Positions 45,016 through 57,440 of a stretch of 62,000 bases of DNA are shown here, one piece after another. Every line of letters starts with the position of its first letter. The stretch's first letter is position 1. Position numbers and translations under genes: made by a program. This DNA comes from Cristatella mucedo (Eukaryota; Bryozoa; Phylactolaemata; Cristatellidae): NCBI GenBank assembly GCA_009760855.2, contig WPIO01000012.1, positions 7,917,501 through 7,979,500 on the forward strand, written 5' to 3'. The notes under the pieces are model-generated. The model was not told the origin of the DNA, did not search any database, and worked only from the letters and a program-made list of their open reading frames with translations.

Positions 45016-45704
45016 GCTTGGTGGACGTGCGATTAAGAAACTGAAAGTCATAGGACCTTGGATGCTCGAGCAAGTCAATGCTTGATCATATTTTAAATTT
45101 GAAGTTGCTCGGTAAGAAAATGACCGTTCTGTTGAATTGAACGAACATTTTCAGATTTACTCCAAGTGAACGAAGCCACTTGTTACATCCAACTTACCAG
45201 CTTAGCGGCAAGGTAAGACTGCTAGATTGTTACCAATGGCCCCGACTGGAACCAGATAAGGAGTCCAATCATTTAGTAGCTTCCATTGTATAGGATTCCT
45301 TAGTCAGCAAATCCCAGGCTGCTGTAAATTCTCAATACGTTATCCGAGATTATAATCCAGTAGCTGCACAATAGTCACTTTTAGTTTTTGAGCCCATGTG
45401 AGCAAACCAACATGAACATGTTTCTGGCAAGTATAAAATTAGTGGGCATTGGAGTACTGCGAGCTATGAGCTGGTGGAGGCAGGACAGCACTTTGGCCGA
45501 TCGGGTTGGTGCTTTTCGATTGTCCTTTCAGTCGCACGGTTGACCTCGATGGATCTTGTCACTATCTTGAACACGTAATTTTTCTTGCTAGTTTGAAGTG
45601 ACGTGTTCTGCAAGTCTATTGAGGGCAGAGTACCTTTATTTGCAAAACTCACAAAGAGCCCTCAGTTCAGAGTCATTATATTGTGCTTCGTCAATACCAA
45701 TCCA

Positions 45705-46010
45705 TCGTTTTTCATTGCTTCTTTATCCTAACCTTTATATGCCATGAGACATTCGTCAACGTTCCTGCCATGGACCCTTAACACAACGTTATGGACTCTG
45801 GCATTGCCATGCTAATCCTAAGCAGGCGACAATGTCGTTGCACACATGAAGGATATCCTCTATGGTCAGTCATGGCTAGATTTTGAGGCTGAATTCTTTT
45901 GCATAGTGCCTGAGAAGGTTATTAGACACAATAAACAAGTAGCTGGCTTTACCTTTCATCTGCTTGTTGTGGATACTGTCCTTGAATCAACGTGTCTTCG
46001 ATAAATGTTG
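45705..46010 (-). pseudogene. SAP30-like exon 2 fragment B' (decayed)
   Basis: The minus strand gives LLRHYAKEFSLKI (matching SLRRYAEEFNIAI), then after frameshifts HGNARVHNVVLRVHGRNVDE, matching HGDATVKNFILKVRGRDIDE. A TAG follows SLKI, and the central helix is lost. It is the duplicate of fragment B at 15,115-15,385. Confidence 0.72.
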
Positions 46011-46289
46011 CATCACATGGGCGTATCTGATCGTGTTAAAGCTTAAACTTGGTAACTTTATTATCAAAACTGACTTCTAATTGTTTCATGGCATTTTTTA
46101 GATGTTTCTTTGTCGTTAGCCACAGTTACTGTTCATTTTTCAGTGAGTAACTAAGTCTAGTTGGCTCCATTCGTACAAGTCACTGATAAATGTCAAGGTA
46201 ATGTTTTTCGTATCGAGAAGAATCTTAACAGTTTTGTTGCTCCGAGCAACATCTGCCTCATCTTTCATGTTGGAGGTAGTAAAACTTTT

Positions 46290-46730
46290 AATAACTCCAA
46301 TATGAAAGATGGCGTGGCTCCTTAATACCTAGCTGATCTACCGCATCAGTTTCAGCCTCCTCGTGTCCTTAGGCCTGTGTCGACTATAAAATAGGCGTTC
46401 CATTGCTCAGCCCTAACAACGTTTGTGACAGAAGATTTAGCTCTGCAGGTCCAAGACTGTGGAGCTGACTTTAACAATTCTTATGCAATGAAACTTCTTT
46501 CTGGCTACCAAGGATAGCACATCCTTTCGAGTGGTCCAGAAATGCTACTTCCATGTTACCCACTTCCTCAACTGCTCTAATTACTCAGCTGTGCTTCCTA
46601 TTTTCTCTTTGTTGCTTGATATGAAAGCTGTTGGCTACCGAATGCATAGTGAAAGCTGCTTAGGCTGTGTGTGGGCTACAACACAATCATCCTACATAAC
46701 ATCCACTGGTGTTTGGGGTATCTATAGTTA
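46290..46730 (+). mobile_element. LINE ORF2 C-terminal fragment (copy 2)
   Basis: Counterpart of 15,661-16,110. Here the frame YLADLPHQFQPPRVLRPVST is uninterrupted by the small insert seen in copy 1. Confidence 0.65.
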
Positions 46731-47059
46731 AATTAATGATACACTGCATTACATGACACATTTTCCCAGTAGGTTTGCTGGTGTTTGTAGAGCATAGTCA
46801 TGCACTAGCAGTGTGTTAAATGCTGCCTTGCATTCTGTTTAGCCCGAAATACCGCTAGATTGTCTATTAAGAATCTGTAAAGAGGTGCAGAGTCATGTAA
46901 CAATGGAAATTCTATCGTTGCACGTTGGCCACTAGCCAGAGTCGGTGCAGGCGTGACCGGCATCGATATGGCTGCATAGAGCATATCAAGATCCAAGCTG
47001 CGCTGGTCGTCAAACTGTGGCAGCAGGAGCAGCAGCTGCAGCAGCAGTGCATGACTGAC

Positions 47060-47520
47060 TGGCATACTTGACTGGCTCGATGCTAGATAAACTAATTCTG
47101 AAAATGTAGTTCTCATAAGACTTCCCAAGAATGTGGCTGGACTAAATGGCTTTACTCTTCTAATCGGTGATGCAAATATGCGATCACTACCATGTGCTTG
47201 TAATTCAGGTGTCATCTTGGACAGCTGCCTAAATTAGAAAGTTTCGTTGATTAAAAACGATTGCTTCCATAGCAATCCTTAACGTCTGATCCCAATCTAG
47301 GATTAGGATCTGTCTTCCACGATGGCCTGCAAAGAATATAGCTGGCTCCTTTGTTCTGTCTTATCTAGATTCTTGTAATTTATTTTTGGGCTTGGCTAAT
47401 CAGGTTTACCATCGTACCACCGCTGACTTTGGTTGTTTAGCTTTGCCTCTGGCGAACTCAAATCCACTAAACAATGTCCCTTCAGTTCCCTTCCCTTCAA
47501 CGGTCTTAGCTGGTTCAATA
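47060..47520 (+). mobile_element. Diverged LINE relic, copy 2 only
   Basis: It reads GVILDSCL near 47,208 and SYLDSCNLFLGLANQVYH near 47,370. These are the GVxLDSxLSL and SRLDYCNSLLxGL landmarks of CR1/L2 reverse transcriptase thumbs, at the expected spacing. There are many stops. Copy 1 has a different sequence (including the LINE at 16.7 kb) at this place. Confidence 0.55.
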
Positions 47521-48489
47521 GCCTCATTTGAATTGTGGCCGGAGAGCCTTATCATCTATCACCTCAGCTGACAGCTGGCACTAAAGGATCGCTCAACTGC
47601 AAGATTTGAAATCACAACTCGGATATTGCAGATGCCTACCGAGATTCTGTATGCCAATCCGTTTCAGAAGAGGCATGGGTATGCTATTTGTATTCGCTGT
47701 AGCTTTCCTGCACTGTCCGAGTACCACGAGCAACTGGTTTCTGTGTAGATAATTTCAGGACGATCCTGATGCACAGAATGTACTGCAACATGCCGACGAA
47801 TAGGTGGTGCAGGTCACAGTGCCACTGAACAAACTAGTGCCTTCGGGCTATGCAGGGCCCTTGTCGGAGGAAGAAGGAGCCGGCTTGCTAGCAAGCTAGA
47901 CAGGCAGCATCAGCCCAGGGGCAACCCTGAACTAAGCAACAACGTTTAGCTCTCAAAGTGCCACACACGCTATTATATCATTATTAAATGCAGGTACGCT
48001 TAAAGTTGAGCACAAATATTACAATAGTAATTACATTAAATTAAACTTATATGCAAGGAACTGCAAGATGCAAGCAAGTGAAGCTATCTGTAAGGTCGAG
48101 TGCGGATCTCCTAATTGATCGGAAACTTGCTAGGGAGCCAGTGGCACAGTCAGAAGTGGTGTGATGTGCCAGCTACCCTATTAACGACAGACTAAACGAG
48201 CTGCTGAGTTGTGTACCAATGCTGCAGCTGTTCGTATCAAATGCAGTTGCTCGGGATAGTGCAATAAGCTCTAGCCGATTACTTACTGGCTAATCCAGAT
48301 TTTAGTTATATCCCTGGTGGCTTTAAGGAAGTACTGTTGCCATACGGCATAACTAAGCTAAATCAGGGGACCTTTCAGATGGCTCGTCATATGCACAAAT
48401 CCTCGGCTTGAAATAAGAGAGCAGCCGTCAGTGCCAGTGTCTGCGACGTCCTGCTGCACTCCCTCCCAGTTGCCAGCCAAAAAGGCAAC

Positions 48490-49140
48490 TGCAGGCCAAG
48501 ACTGCAGCATCGAAGGGCGCTCATATATTTAGGAACAACAGTCCGTCATTAACGGTAATTCAGGTAGTTTTCTGTATGATACGGGGACCATAACTGCTAC
48601 AAAATTCGTACGGAGACCTTAGCTTTCACAGACCACCAAGTACTGCAGTGCACCCAGACAAGTGGTCAATGACAAGCTTCCTGCAACAGAGGCTCCTCTA
48701 AACTGCTCTGGTGGAAACTGAAGGCGAACTCACCTTATCACGGCACACATCCAAAGATGTAAATTAAAGTACAGATAAAGAAATTAAACCTGTCAGTGAA
48801 GCGGTACACCGTCGAAAGTGCTATTTAGAGAGCACCCAGAGATACCGGAAGCTCGGAGTACTGCAAAAATAACGATCGGCCGGTCAAGGAACATGTGCAC
48901 AGTAACAAAACATTCGCTGGCCACTGTTTGAATACATTGCCTGCGAAAAGCCGTTCGAGATAAATAAAATGTCAGTACACCACTTTTTTATTGTGTAAGA
49001 CATGCAATATAGATCATCTTACAAATGTGTAGCTTTTCGGCTCAACGTTAATTACGTATTCATGACCCTGATGATGCTGCAGACTGATTCTCCATAAAGT
49101 TATAACTGCGAAAGCGGTACGTGGGCTCGGCAGGGTATCA
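48490..49140. other. Segment present only in copy 2
   Basis: The flanks aactg and gcccaa(g/a)atggg are joined after only ~60 unrelated bases in copy 1 (20,290-20,365). No terminal repeats or coding motifs are seen. A minus frame entering from 49,259 (MATTNTASCNPTDLDAAF, then a hydrophobic run) ends inside it at 49,014. Confidence 0.4.
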
Positions 49141-49301
49141 GCCCAAGATGGGTTATTAGTGTTTGCCAGAAACAAAGATACTGTTGCAGTCACCAGCAGC
49201 ACTACAAAAGCAGCATCTAAATCAGTAGGATTACACGAGGCAGTATTCGTTGTCGCCATGTCAGGTCACCAGGTACAGGGTCCCAGCAAAATAAGCACAC
49301 C

Positions 49302-49451
49302 GATGATGTCCTACTGAAGGCCATGCAGCATGCCAGCCATCATTGCAAGCAGCAGCTTCTGGCAGAGGCAATGCGACCCATCCGTGGGGGTCGAGGACCG
49401 CCGAGCACAGCCACTCAGACTAGTGAGGACCCAAGCCAGAGGGCCGATTAA
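49302..49451 (+). CDS. Conserved exon-like block (copy 2)
   Basis: The 49-codon frame DDVLLKAMQHASHHCKQQLL, then AEAMRPIRGGRGPPSTATQT and SEDPSQRAD, ends at TAA. Copy 1 has a TGA at the Cys codon but reads through the final TAA position. The nucleotide match is unusually high. Unknown family; it may be an exon whose splice sites I cannot place. Confidence 0.3.
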   Translation, partial: DDVLLKAMQHASHHCKQQLLAEAMRPIRGGRGPPSTATQTSEDPSQRAD

Positions 49452-50007
49452 CTCAGCAATAGATCACTCTAATGTAGCTCGTGAAAATATGACAAGCTTA
49501 GTGCCTCCACCCAAAGAGAGACAGCCATAACCGATCATCAGTTGGTAAGTGTGATATCAATGGATTCCCATTTCCAAATATGTCAAAGGTTCGCTATCAA
49601 AATATTGAGCACAAAACAGCCAATGGTAACAGTGTTGCATTAATCACAGATAAACTTAATGAGAAAATAACTTTTAAAATAGTAATACAATAACCCAAAA
49701 TGTCGACTTGAAGCTACAGCATGATACTGGGAAACCGTAGTCCGTGGCTACCTCACGAACCTCAGCCGAAGGCGAGTGCATCTTATTAGCAAGCCCTTAA
49801 TGAATGCATCTCAGACTATCTGAAATTGAAACAAAATTTCCGACTATGAATACATTTACATCAACATATAAATCTAACATATTAGTGTAAATATTAACAA
49901 CTAAAAGTTAACGACGTACTTTAGGTTTATTGCCAGTACGTTTGTTAAATGAAAACCAATCGAGAAACAGTAGAGCATGAAGATTCGACGAGTATACGAG
50001 ATTGTAC

Positions 50008-50010
<3 letters not shown>

Positions 50011-50039
<29 letters not shown>
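50011..50039 (+). repeat. (GA)n microsatellite
   Basis: A pure GA run. The copy 1 site (~21,243-21,262) has only gagagatagagagagataga. Confidence 0.95.
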
Positions 50040-50044
<5 letters not shown>

Positions 50045-50789
50045 GGTTGGGTAAACTGTAGTCTCCTGACAAGTCACATCAGAAATGTTAATCGAAGCAT
50101 AATCACATTAAGAGAATGTTATTTGGCCAAAATATTAGTTAATAAGAAAGTCTACAATTATAGTTATTAAAGCAAGAAAGTTCGTCCTTCGCTCCGTCAA
50201 ACCGCCACATGTGTCACTTGAGTCTCATCAAAACTTGACGAAGCTTTGTTTTTCGTGACCAGCTGTTCTGGAAGTGATGTATAATGAAATCATAATATAC
50301 ATCTGCTATCACCCAGCTAAGCCAGTCCACAGGCAGTGAGCTACTCATGGTGTACAAGTAATGAGTTTTAAGAGCTCAGACCGAGCTTGTATGGACTGGT
50401 AGAATTGATTGTGCTTCGTTTGCAGTTTGATAACAATAAAAATGGGTGCTCCAACTGTTGCACTCTTATCTTTATACCGTTAACGGGTACATAAACTGGC
50501 TGGCCGACTTACGTTAGATGGGGAAGTGCATCTGTGGCAGGCCACATCCTGTCATCAAAGGCCGAGCTGTGCACCGAGTCAATTGTAGAACCACCTGCTG
50601 CGGTGGGGCATACGTTAGTGGCCAAGGCTGCTGTGCTAATTGCAACAGCAGAAGCTGCAGGCACACATAACATCCGAGGCTGTTATGCTAATTACAATAG
50701 CAGGCAAACAGAACAACTCGGAATCTATCCTAGAAGTATTTTCCTCTTCAATGAAAGCGATACAGAGAGATCAAATAGGAGGCTCATTT

Positions 50790-51130
50790 TATTCATATAA
50801 AATAGAGTCTGATGTCTGTCCCTGCAGCTTTCGCCTTGCCTCGTCGATCTGATCGCTATCTGCACTGACCCTCTCATTATTGTTCCATCCCTGGACTTAT
50901 AGCATTAAGTTACTACCGGCCGCGTTCCAATGTACACCTAAACTGGTGAAGTTGTCTTAATCACGTGAAGCGGCTTATTTATGGCAACTCCAGGTTTATT
51001 CGTGAGATTGAATTAATTTGCATAGGGCTTGAGAGTTATAGCAAAAAAAGATAATTCAGCTTCACGTATCATTTCTATTTTCAACGTTAAGCTGCAGTCT
51101 TTTGGAAACGTAAATCTTTGACAAACGTTC
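50790..51130 (-). pseudogene. SAP30-like exon 2 fragment C' (decayed)
   Basis: Duplicate of fragment C at 21,968-22,312, aligned base by base around cttgcctcgtc-atctgatcgctatctgcactga and ttttggaaacgtaaatctttgacaaac. It is more damaged: the VHGDA and FVLKVRG parts are barely readable. Confidence 0.6.
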
Positions 51131-51985
51131 AATTGAATGCCTCTATCCAATCGTGTGCGACCTTAAGCGGAAAAACGTTGCAATGTAAATAACTGGTTGG
51201 TATCGCCTCCTGTATAGGTGGCCTAGAAACAACTCGTTTAAATTAGACAATCTTCAAAAATATTCGGCTGCCGCCAGCATGCGTTCGTCTCCCATTCTTA
51301 CATGTTTTCGCATGCGGTCACAGCTGCAGATAGCATGACCGATATGCATGCGAAAGTCCTTTGGGCGGATCTGTATTCAGAATTTCCTAAACTTTAAAGG
51401 ATTCTTAAGCCAATAAATGCTGAGTTATCGGTTTCATCGCGTTCACTTTCCTAATAAGCGTATTCTGACGTTTCACATTTACTATTTCGCTCCTATCTGT
51501 ACCTATAGCAACATTGTCTAGAGGGAAATTTTCAAGGGAATTTCAAGGGAATAAGAAATACCTGACTTAGCAGCTCACAAGATAACGATGATAAGGCGTC
51601 TAAGCTCAGGCAATTCTTGCAAATGGTCGGGAAATTAATTTTATCCAAATCCAAGTTAAGAAAGATTCGAAAGTGATCTACAATCACGATAGAAAGCGAC
51701 AGATCTGAGAGACAAAACGAGAGAGAGAGGAAGGTTAGGGATGTAATATCAAAATTGTTATCGGTAGTGGTTGCATTAGCCATTTAACACGAGTAGGACT
51801 TCGCCGGGCAAGATACAATGACATTCATCACGTTGCTAGAATGCTAGAACAAATATTAAAGGAACAAAAATAAAGGACAAAATTAACAAAATCTGAGGAC
51901 TTCCCTTGGAGTAACAGCACATATCTAAAGCTTTGGCTGGCTTACTGTGTTGATATTTCTCACATACGAACTAGCCACAAAGTAT

Positions 51986-54640
51986 CTGACGCAAATTCAT
52001 GCATCAGGCAGAATTATCTTTACACTATGGACTCAAAGCATCCTAATGACCACACGGTCACTAATAAAGCAGGAAAACTCAATGTACAGAAAAGATCAAC
52101 AATACTCTGCATACAGCAGCAATGTCACCCATGGACTTCAATAGAGATGGAGTTTCATCAGGAAGTCATTTAATAAATCTGTATCCTTCCTTCCCTCTTT
52201 AGATGTGCCACGTGGTTAGATCCTACTACCACGGTCTTCAAATGCATTCACTTTGACCTTTACCATCAGATGAGCATCACAACCTACATACCTAATGAGG
52301 GCGTTATTTCCAAGTGATGGTAATAATCATTAAATCATGCTTCCGTTGCAGCGAATTTAAAATGTCTAGAAATCGATTGACTTATCAGAGAGCACTATAT
52401 CAAAGGAATAATGATTATTATTTATGCCATATTAAATATAGTAAGAAAATGGCCACAGTAAAATTATAGGTCAGCTTGTTTAAAAATAGTACAGAAATTG
52501 CCACTGCAAAGATATAACCTTTGCCGTAATGCAACTTAAAGCCTGCATACTTGGGCACAAATTGAAGAGTTAGTATTCCCGAGCTGTAGTATTTCTGTGA
52601 CACCCCCGTGCTTTCCAGAATGTCAAAATCCCTTGTCTCCCGGACAACCAGTGTACCTGACACTGGCACTTTGGATGCGAGCAAAGTTTCTCATTTTCAA
52701 TCAGGGTCATAACTGAACACTTTTTGGCGGAATATTTGAGATACTAGATAGTTAAAAATCATAATCATAACTCTCAAAATAGGAATAGAGAGAATACCTT
52801 CCAAAATATCTTGCTCGTTTAATTCTCTTGCTCAGGACAACCTATATGATGCACTTCGTAATCAAGTTTCGGTTCTCACCATCCGGGCTTCTGATTCCAG
52901 CTATTTAGCAGTACATCTATACGCTCCCAAATTACTCATTGATCGTGCGTTAAGTTGCTCTGTTCCCAAAGCATTTACTGAACTCGAGACAGACGTTGGT
53001 TAGGACTATGAAAGAAGTATACAAAATCCCCGGATACGTCTGTTTATTGTGAAAGTCTCAGCCGCCTCGTCTTACAGTGCCTTACCTTTTAGTAAAGGCT
53101 CTCACCAAGGATTGTATCGACTTCAATTCCCTTTCGCTTAAGTTTTAGTTCGCTTAATTATCGCGCTTTAACGTACCTACGTGGAACATTTCAAGATCAG
53201 TCATCGCAACGGACCACAAAACTTCTTTTAACTAGAATCATCTACAATTGGTCCTTAACCGACCTCCAAACATTTCCGAGCAAAGCCATGATCGGTCTCA
53301 TGAAAAGCTGGCTGAGTTTTTGTATTTGCTTCTGTGCTTCTTCAAACAGAACGGATTCACAATTCTTAACGTATAACTATCGCATCAAAGCCAAGCTCCA
53401 TTTCCAAGTGGAGACTTTTCATCCAAAAGTAAGCAGCTAGCATTTCCCTTGAGTGCTGGGGAAATGCACGTATTGACTATGGCAGTAGTTGAGTGGGTCT
53501 ATGTCACAAATCATGTATGTGCATATCCGTGCGGACAATGTGCATGCTGCAACTATTTTTGCATACTGACCCTTTGCCTATGTCCTCTCTTTCATGTTTC
53601 TTATGTATACCATACTACCACTAGCCATTCGATGTTGCCGCCTTTGCAGCAAATCTTGGGCACCTAGAAAGTGACCAAGTTATCTGAGTGTCCTAAACAA
53701 ATGCATTAATATGTTTGTGATTATTATTTCACGTAATAACTGCTAATGTAGCTCTTTATAGGAAAGCATGCTTAATGCAAGTCGAGTGGGCGTGATAGCG
53801 GGTGGCCGTGTTAAATGTCACCATTCTCGAGGCTGGGCGAGTGGCTGGCTGCAATACCTTCCACCTGGTTAGACCGGTCAAGTATGCCTCTAATTCAGAT
53901 CTGGCATCAGCTACTTAGCTAAAAGTACTATTGGCTGATGATTTTTGGCTCGGTTGCTCATAATAGAACCAATGAGTTTGGCACTCTTGTTTAGTGATGG
54001 ATCTGCTTCGGATTAATGTTTCTTCCAAAAATCTAATCTTATCCTACAGATTATCCGATGTAATTTGCAATCAATAGAATGTTTACAGTAGTTAGATTTA
54101 ATGTTAAGGATAATTGCATAGGATACAATGTACGGGAATTAAAGGATCAATATATTTTCATTTTTAATTTGTTGCTATATGTGTCAATAAGTTTGAGAGT
54201 ATAGTTGTATCATAATATGCTTTAAAGTATAGCATATACACTCAATTTAGATATATTATCTCATCCTATTCTGTTATGCCTAGGAGAAATTCATATTGAA
54301 TGACAAAGACGATGGTTTTTATTCTACGCAAATCCCAGCCAAGACGGCTAGTGTTATGTTTGGGTAAAAGTAGTGTACTTTTCATATATCTAAATGCACT
54401 TTAGTATACGCATTAGAAAGAGCAATCTCTACAGGAGGTCCACTTTTGACACAATTGTAGCTTTGATGCTTTCATGACATACAAGTTTGTGGACCAGAAT
54501 TTCAAATTTACTCCACACTGAATTGAAATGGCATGTTTAAAATAGTTATTTAGTCACAAATAGATACATCCACATATTGGTATAGATACTCAATATCGGT
54601 GCAGTCGTCCTACAAAAGCAAGCTTCTTCGGTGACATAAA
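51986..54640. other. Segment present only in copy 2, no firm gene
   Basis: Copy 1 passes directly from sequence like 51,985 to family D. A minus frame at 52,684-52,418 (VSGTLVVRETRDFDILE, ending in a hydrophobic stretch AVAISVLFLNKLTYNFTVAI) is protein-like but unsupported by a second copy. The rest is AT-rich with no repeats of known type. Confidence 0.4.
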
Positions 54641-54689
54641 TGGCAATGGTTGCCTCCAAAAATGCAGCTTTTTAGCACAATCATAGCGA

Positions 54690-55118
54690 ATGGTGGATCT
54701 TTCAAGCGGTTGCTCGGCACGGCGCTTAAGCTATCAAGGCATGTGCGTGCAGACACCGTTCTTTTGTCGCAGTGCGACCAGCATATACAGCATTTCTGGT
54801 GTAATTACTGGTTTTGTCGGTCTAGTAAGCACAATTCAAGTCTCCTTCTGTCTACTGGGCATAGTTGTGGCCCCAAAGTCAGTGTTTCGCATTGTGACAG
54901 CCTTTGAGCAGCAGCTTGCGTTTAGCGAGCAGCTGGAAAAAATATTGGTGGCGTTCCTCATACTGGCCACATCTTTACCAATATCAATCCCTGCAGCGGT
55001 TTTTGTGACTATTCAAGGCCTCGAAATGAGGCAGTTTAATTCAGCTGTGCAGCCGTCTCAATTATCTGGTCAGATCCGGCTGATGGGGTTATTGATGCAA
55101 TTCCAGAATAGCTGTTGA
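54690..55118 (+). CDS. Candidate two-helix membrane protein ORF (family D member)
   Basis: A 142-codon ATG-started frame. It has two hydrophobic segments, at residues ~33-59 (SISGVITGFVGLVSTIQVSF...GIVVA) and ~85-107 (ILVAFLILATSLPISIPAAV). Between them lies a charged loop (FEQQLAFSEQLEK). Decayed relatives of the second half lie at 30,160-30,450 and 61,600-61,830: DIVVGPPSTIYFVTADELKL aligns with GIVVAPKSVFRIVTAFEQQL. That gives some support for the + frame. I do not recognise the family. It could equally be an accidental frame in a dispersed repeat, since minus frames in relatives are also open. Confidence 0.35.
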   Translation: MVDLSSGCSARRLSYQGMCVQTPFFCRSATSIYSISGVITGFVGLVSTIQVSFCLLGIVVAPKSVFRIVTAFEQQLAFSEQLEKILVAFLILATSLPISIPAAVFVTIQGLEMRQFNSAVQPSQLSGQIRLMGLLMQFQNSC

Positions 55119-55330
55119 TAGTCCAGTGGTCGGTGAATTTGCTAGTTGCAAGCCGTCATCCAAACTCACAATTGCTTTGACCAATGGGGACAGTGGGACC
55201 TTTCTGCAACCCCGAAAGAGCCTGCAAATGGCATCCCACCGCCTCTTCCAAGCTTGCTACGATGTAGCTCCGCCGGAGAAGAAATGTAAACACCAAGCAA
55301 GCAGGAAAAATGATTCAAGAACATTTTTAT
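54990..55330. repeat. Dispersed repeat family D, member 3
   Basis: It aligns with 23,218-23,480 (gatccggctgntggggn through aatttgctag) and includes the 3' end of the ORF at 54,690. The + frame VGEFASCKPSSKLTIALT is kept. Confidence 0.5.
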
Positions 55331-56049
55331 CAGCTGTATTAAATGTATTATGAAGTAATGCCATCTTTAACTTGAATGTATTTGCCTGGTCTTGGACGTA
55401 ATCAAATGTTCTTCAACCCAGTAAACTGGTCTACTAAAACTTGAAAGTTCAGAACTTTAAACGTTTTTCTTTACGTTCAACTTCGAGCCAGGTCTGAGAG
55501 TCAACTTGTCCGGCGATGTTATAAGATACAAGCTGATTATCTTCAGCTTGCTAAAGTAATGGTCACACTTGGTCATTGATACAGCTATAGTGAGACGAAT
55601 TCGCAAGGCAGCTCTCAATTTAGTTAACGAATCTCCTCCATAACTGACAATGAAAGACAAGTAAGTTCCAGCCGAGTGTTTGTAGCTGATTCATGAGGTG
55701 TTGCCAAAAGTCTTTTAAAGTCACATATTTTATTGTAAAGCTCTCATCCATCAACGTCTGGTAAGCCTCAAAGATCTAGACATGGTTCACCAAACCTGGC
55801 CCGGCCTAAACCTTTAGTAGCTGCTCAGCATCCAACAAGGAACTAAACTAGACCTGGAGGTCTGAAATCGGACTAAACATCTGTCCTTCGACAGGAGTTC
55901 CTGTCGAACTATGACTCCAACATTTCACATGTAAATTTGGTGCCTGGTGGCAGTACTTGGCACAAGGGTTCTCAGAGTCTTGACCACTGAATGTCAAGGG
56001 AATGGAGTTCTCAAGAGGCGTATATGAATTTCATCGTTAGATGTGATGT
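55331..56049. other. No gene supported
   Basis: It aligns with 23,490-24,285 with indels. No motif is seen. Confidence 0.5.
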
Positions 56050-56390
56050 CACGTATTGTATCTCCGTCTTTACCTCCACAAAGCCACACAGACTACGTGG
56101 GTAATAGGTAGGAGAGTGTTGTGTAGCTCATTCACTGCCTCAACGGCTTTCGGTACGCATTCGGTAGCTAACATACTTCATCTCACGCAGCAATGAGTGA
56201 ATGGGAACCATAGGAGAGTCAAACGAGCAGTTGAGGTAGTGAGTAGCATGAAAGTAGCAGCTCGGGACAGCTAAAAAGGATGAGCCATAGTCGGCAGCAG
56301 GAGAGAAGCTGTCGTCGCGTAAGAATCATGCAATCGAGTTCAATAGGCAGAGACCTGAACAGCTAAAGGTTTTTTCGCCGACGGTCTTTA
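56050..56390 (-). mobile_element. LINE ORF2 C-terminal fragment (minus, copy 2)
   Basis: Counterpart of 24,290-24,640, more decayed. Confidence 0.6.
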
Positions 56391-56720
56391 AGCGGAAGAC
56401 TCGTGCAGTCTTCTCTGAACACTGTCAATCTTGGTCAAGATGCTGCACCTAAATGGCGACAGAGCCACACAGTTTAAAGTTTCGAACCCAACGTAGTGTG
56501 TCAATCTGCTTCAAATCTTGTTTCAAGTGTTCAATTTATGTCCTCAGGCAAGGGCTCCACAAAAAATCACAATTCTGTTCTATCCACCGCGGTAAGCTTT
56601 CACGGCCTGTACTTCTTGCACTTCATCTTGTTGCCCAATTACGTTTACGAGTCATCGCTAACACTTTGTAAATTACTTCTCACGTCAGAGGTGACCATGA
56701 AAAGAATAAGTGGGTGTTAT

Positions 56721-56990
56721 CTACGGTTTCAAATATATAATGGCAATAGCCTCTGTTCTTGGGACGTGAGTTCCTTCTAGCTTCAAGCTGTGGTTATCTT
56801 GGTTTACAAAAGTAGCCTTCCCGTCACTGGACAGTAATCTCTTAAGGACACTTAACAAGTAGCCAGACATGGCTGCTGACTTAGCATTGCGACCAGCAAT
56901 CTTGCCAGGAATTTTGCCGGATAAAGTTGATCCGCGATGAGACCCTCGTTTAGCTGCATCATCTTTTTCATAGATTACACTGAAAGCCAT
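56721..56990 (-). CDS. Unidentified minus-strand ORF/exon next to SAP30 (copy 2)
   Basis: An 89-codon frame with ATG. It is basic and Ser/Gly-rich at the start (DDAAKRGSHRGSTLSGKIPG), then reads KSAAMSGYLLSVLKRLLSSD and HSLKLEGTHVPRTEAIAII to TAG. Copy 1 keeps only the first ~10 codons (VIYAKDD), duplicated out of frame, and has lost the remainder in a ~280-bp deletion. It may be the last exon of the relic at 57,969-58,673. No family is recognised. Confidence 0.35.
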   Translation of the reverse strand: MAFSVIYEKDDAAKRGSHRGSTLSGKIPGKIAGRNAKSAAMSGYLLSVLKRLLSSDGKATFVNQDNHSLKLEGTHVPRTEAIAIIYLKP

Positions 56991-57279
56991 AACAGAGTCC
57001 TGATTAGTGCTGTTTTTTTGGCCAAATGAACATCGACATATCTGATGACCTTGATCGGCTGCCGGCTGTGAGCCAATCAGCAGTTGAATTTAATAGAATT
57101 CCATAGCACTGGTTTAAGCTTAAATCACTGAGGAGCTTGTCTTACACTGTCTATGCAAGTATAGCTAGCCATTCATTTAAGGTTTAGGTTTAGGAGACAA
57201 ATAAGAAGCTGGCCTTGGATTTTTACTGCTGTGGTCAAGACGCTTTAAAGGTTTTTCTCATCAGTCAGGCATAGACTCC

Positions 57280-57440
57280 CTAGGTGACGACTCAGTGCCA
57301 TGTTTTACCAAACCACTAATTTGATGTAGCTGAGAACTCTCTTTAGAACGTCTTGCCATCGATTTTTTCGATGACGTATGAGCGTCAACAGCAGCGTCCA
57401 TTCCACTTATTTAGAGAAGTATCCTCTTTGTTCCTTTGAT
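57280..57440 (-). other. Possible minus-strand exon remnant
   Basis: The minus strand reads MDAAVDAHTSSKKSMARRSK then ESSQLHQISG. Copy 1 (~25,300-25,450) has the same stretch in two frames (VDAHISSKRKRW / MARRSKESSQLLQIRG), shifted by one small indel. It lies between the two better minus-strand candidates. Confidence 0.3.
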
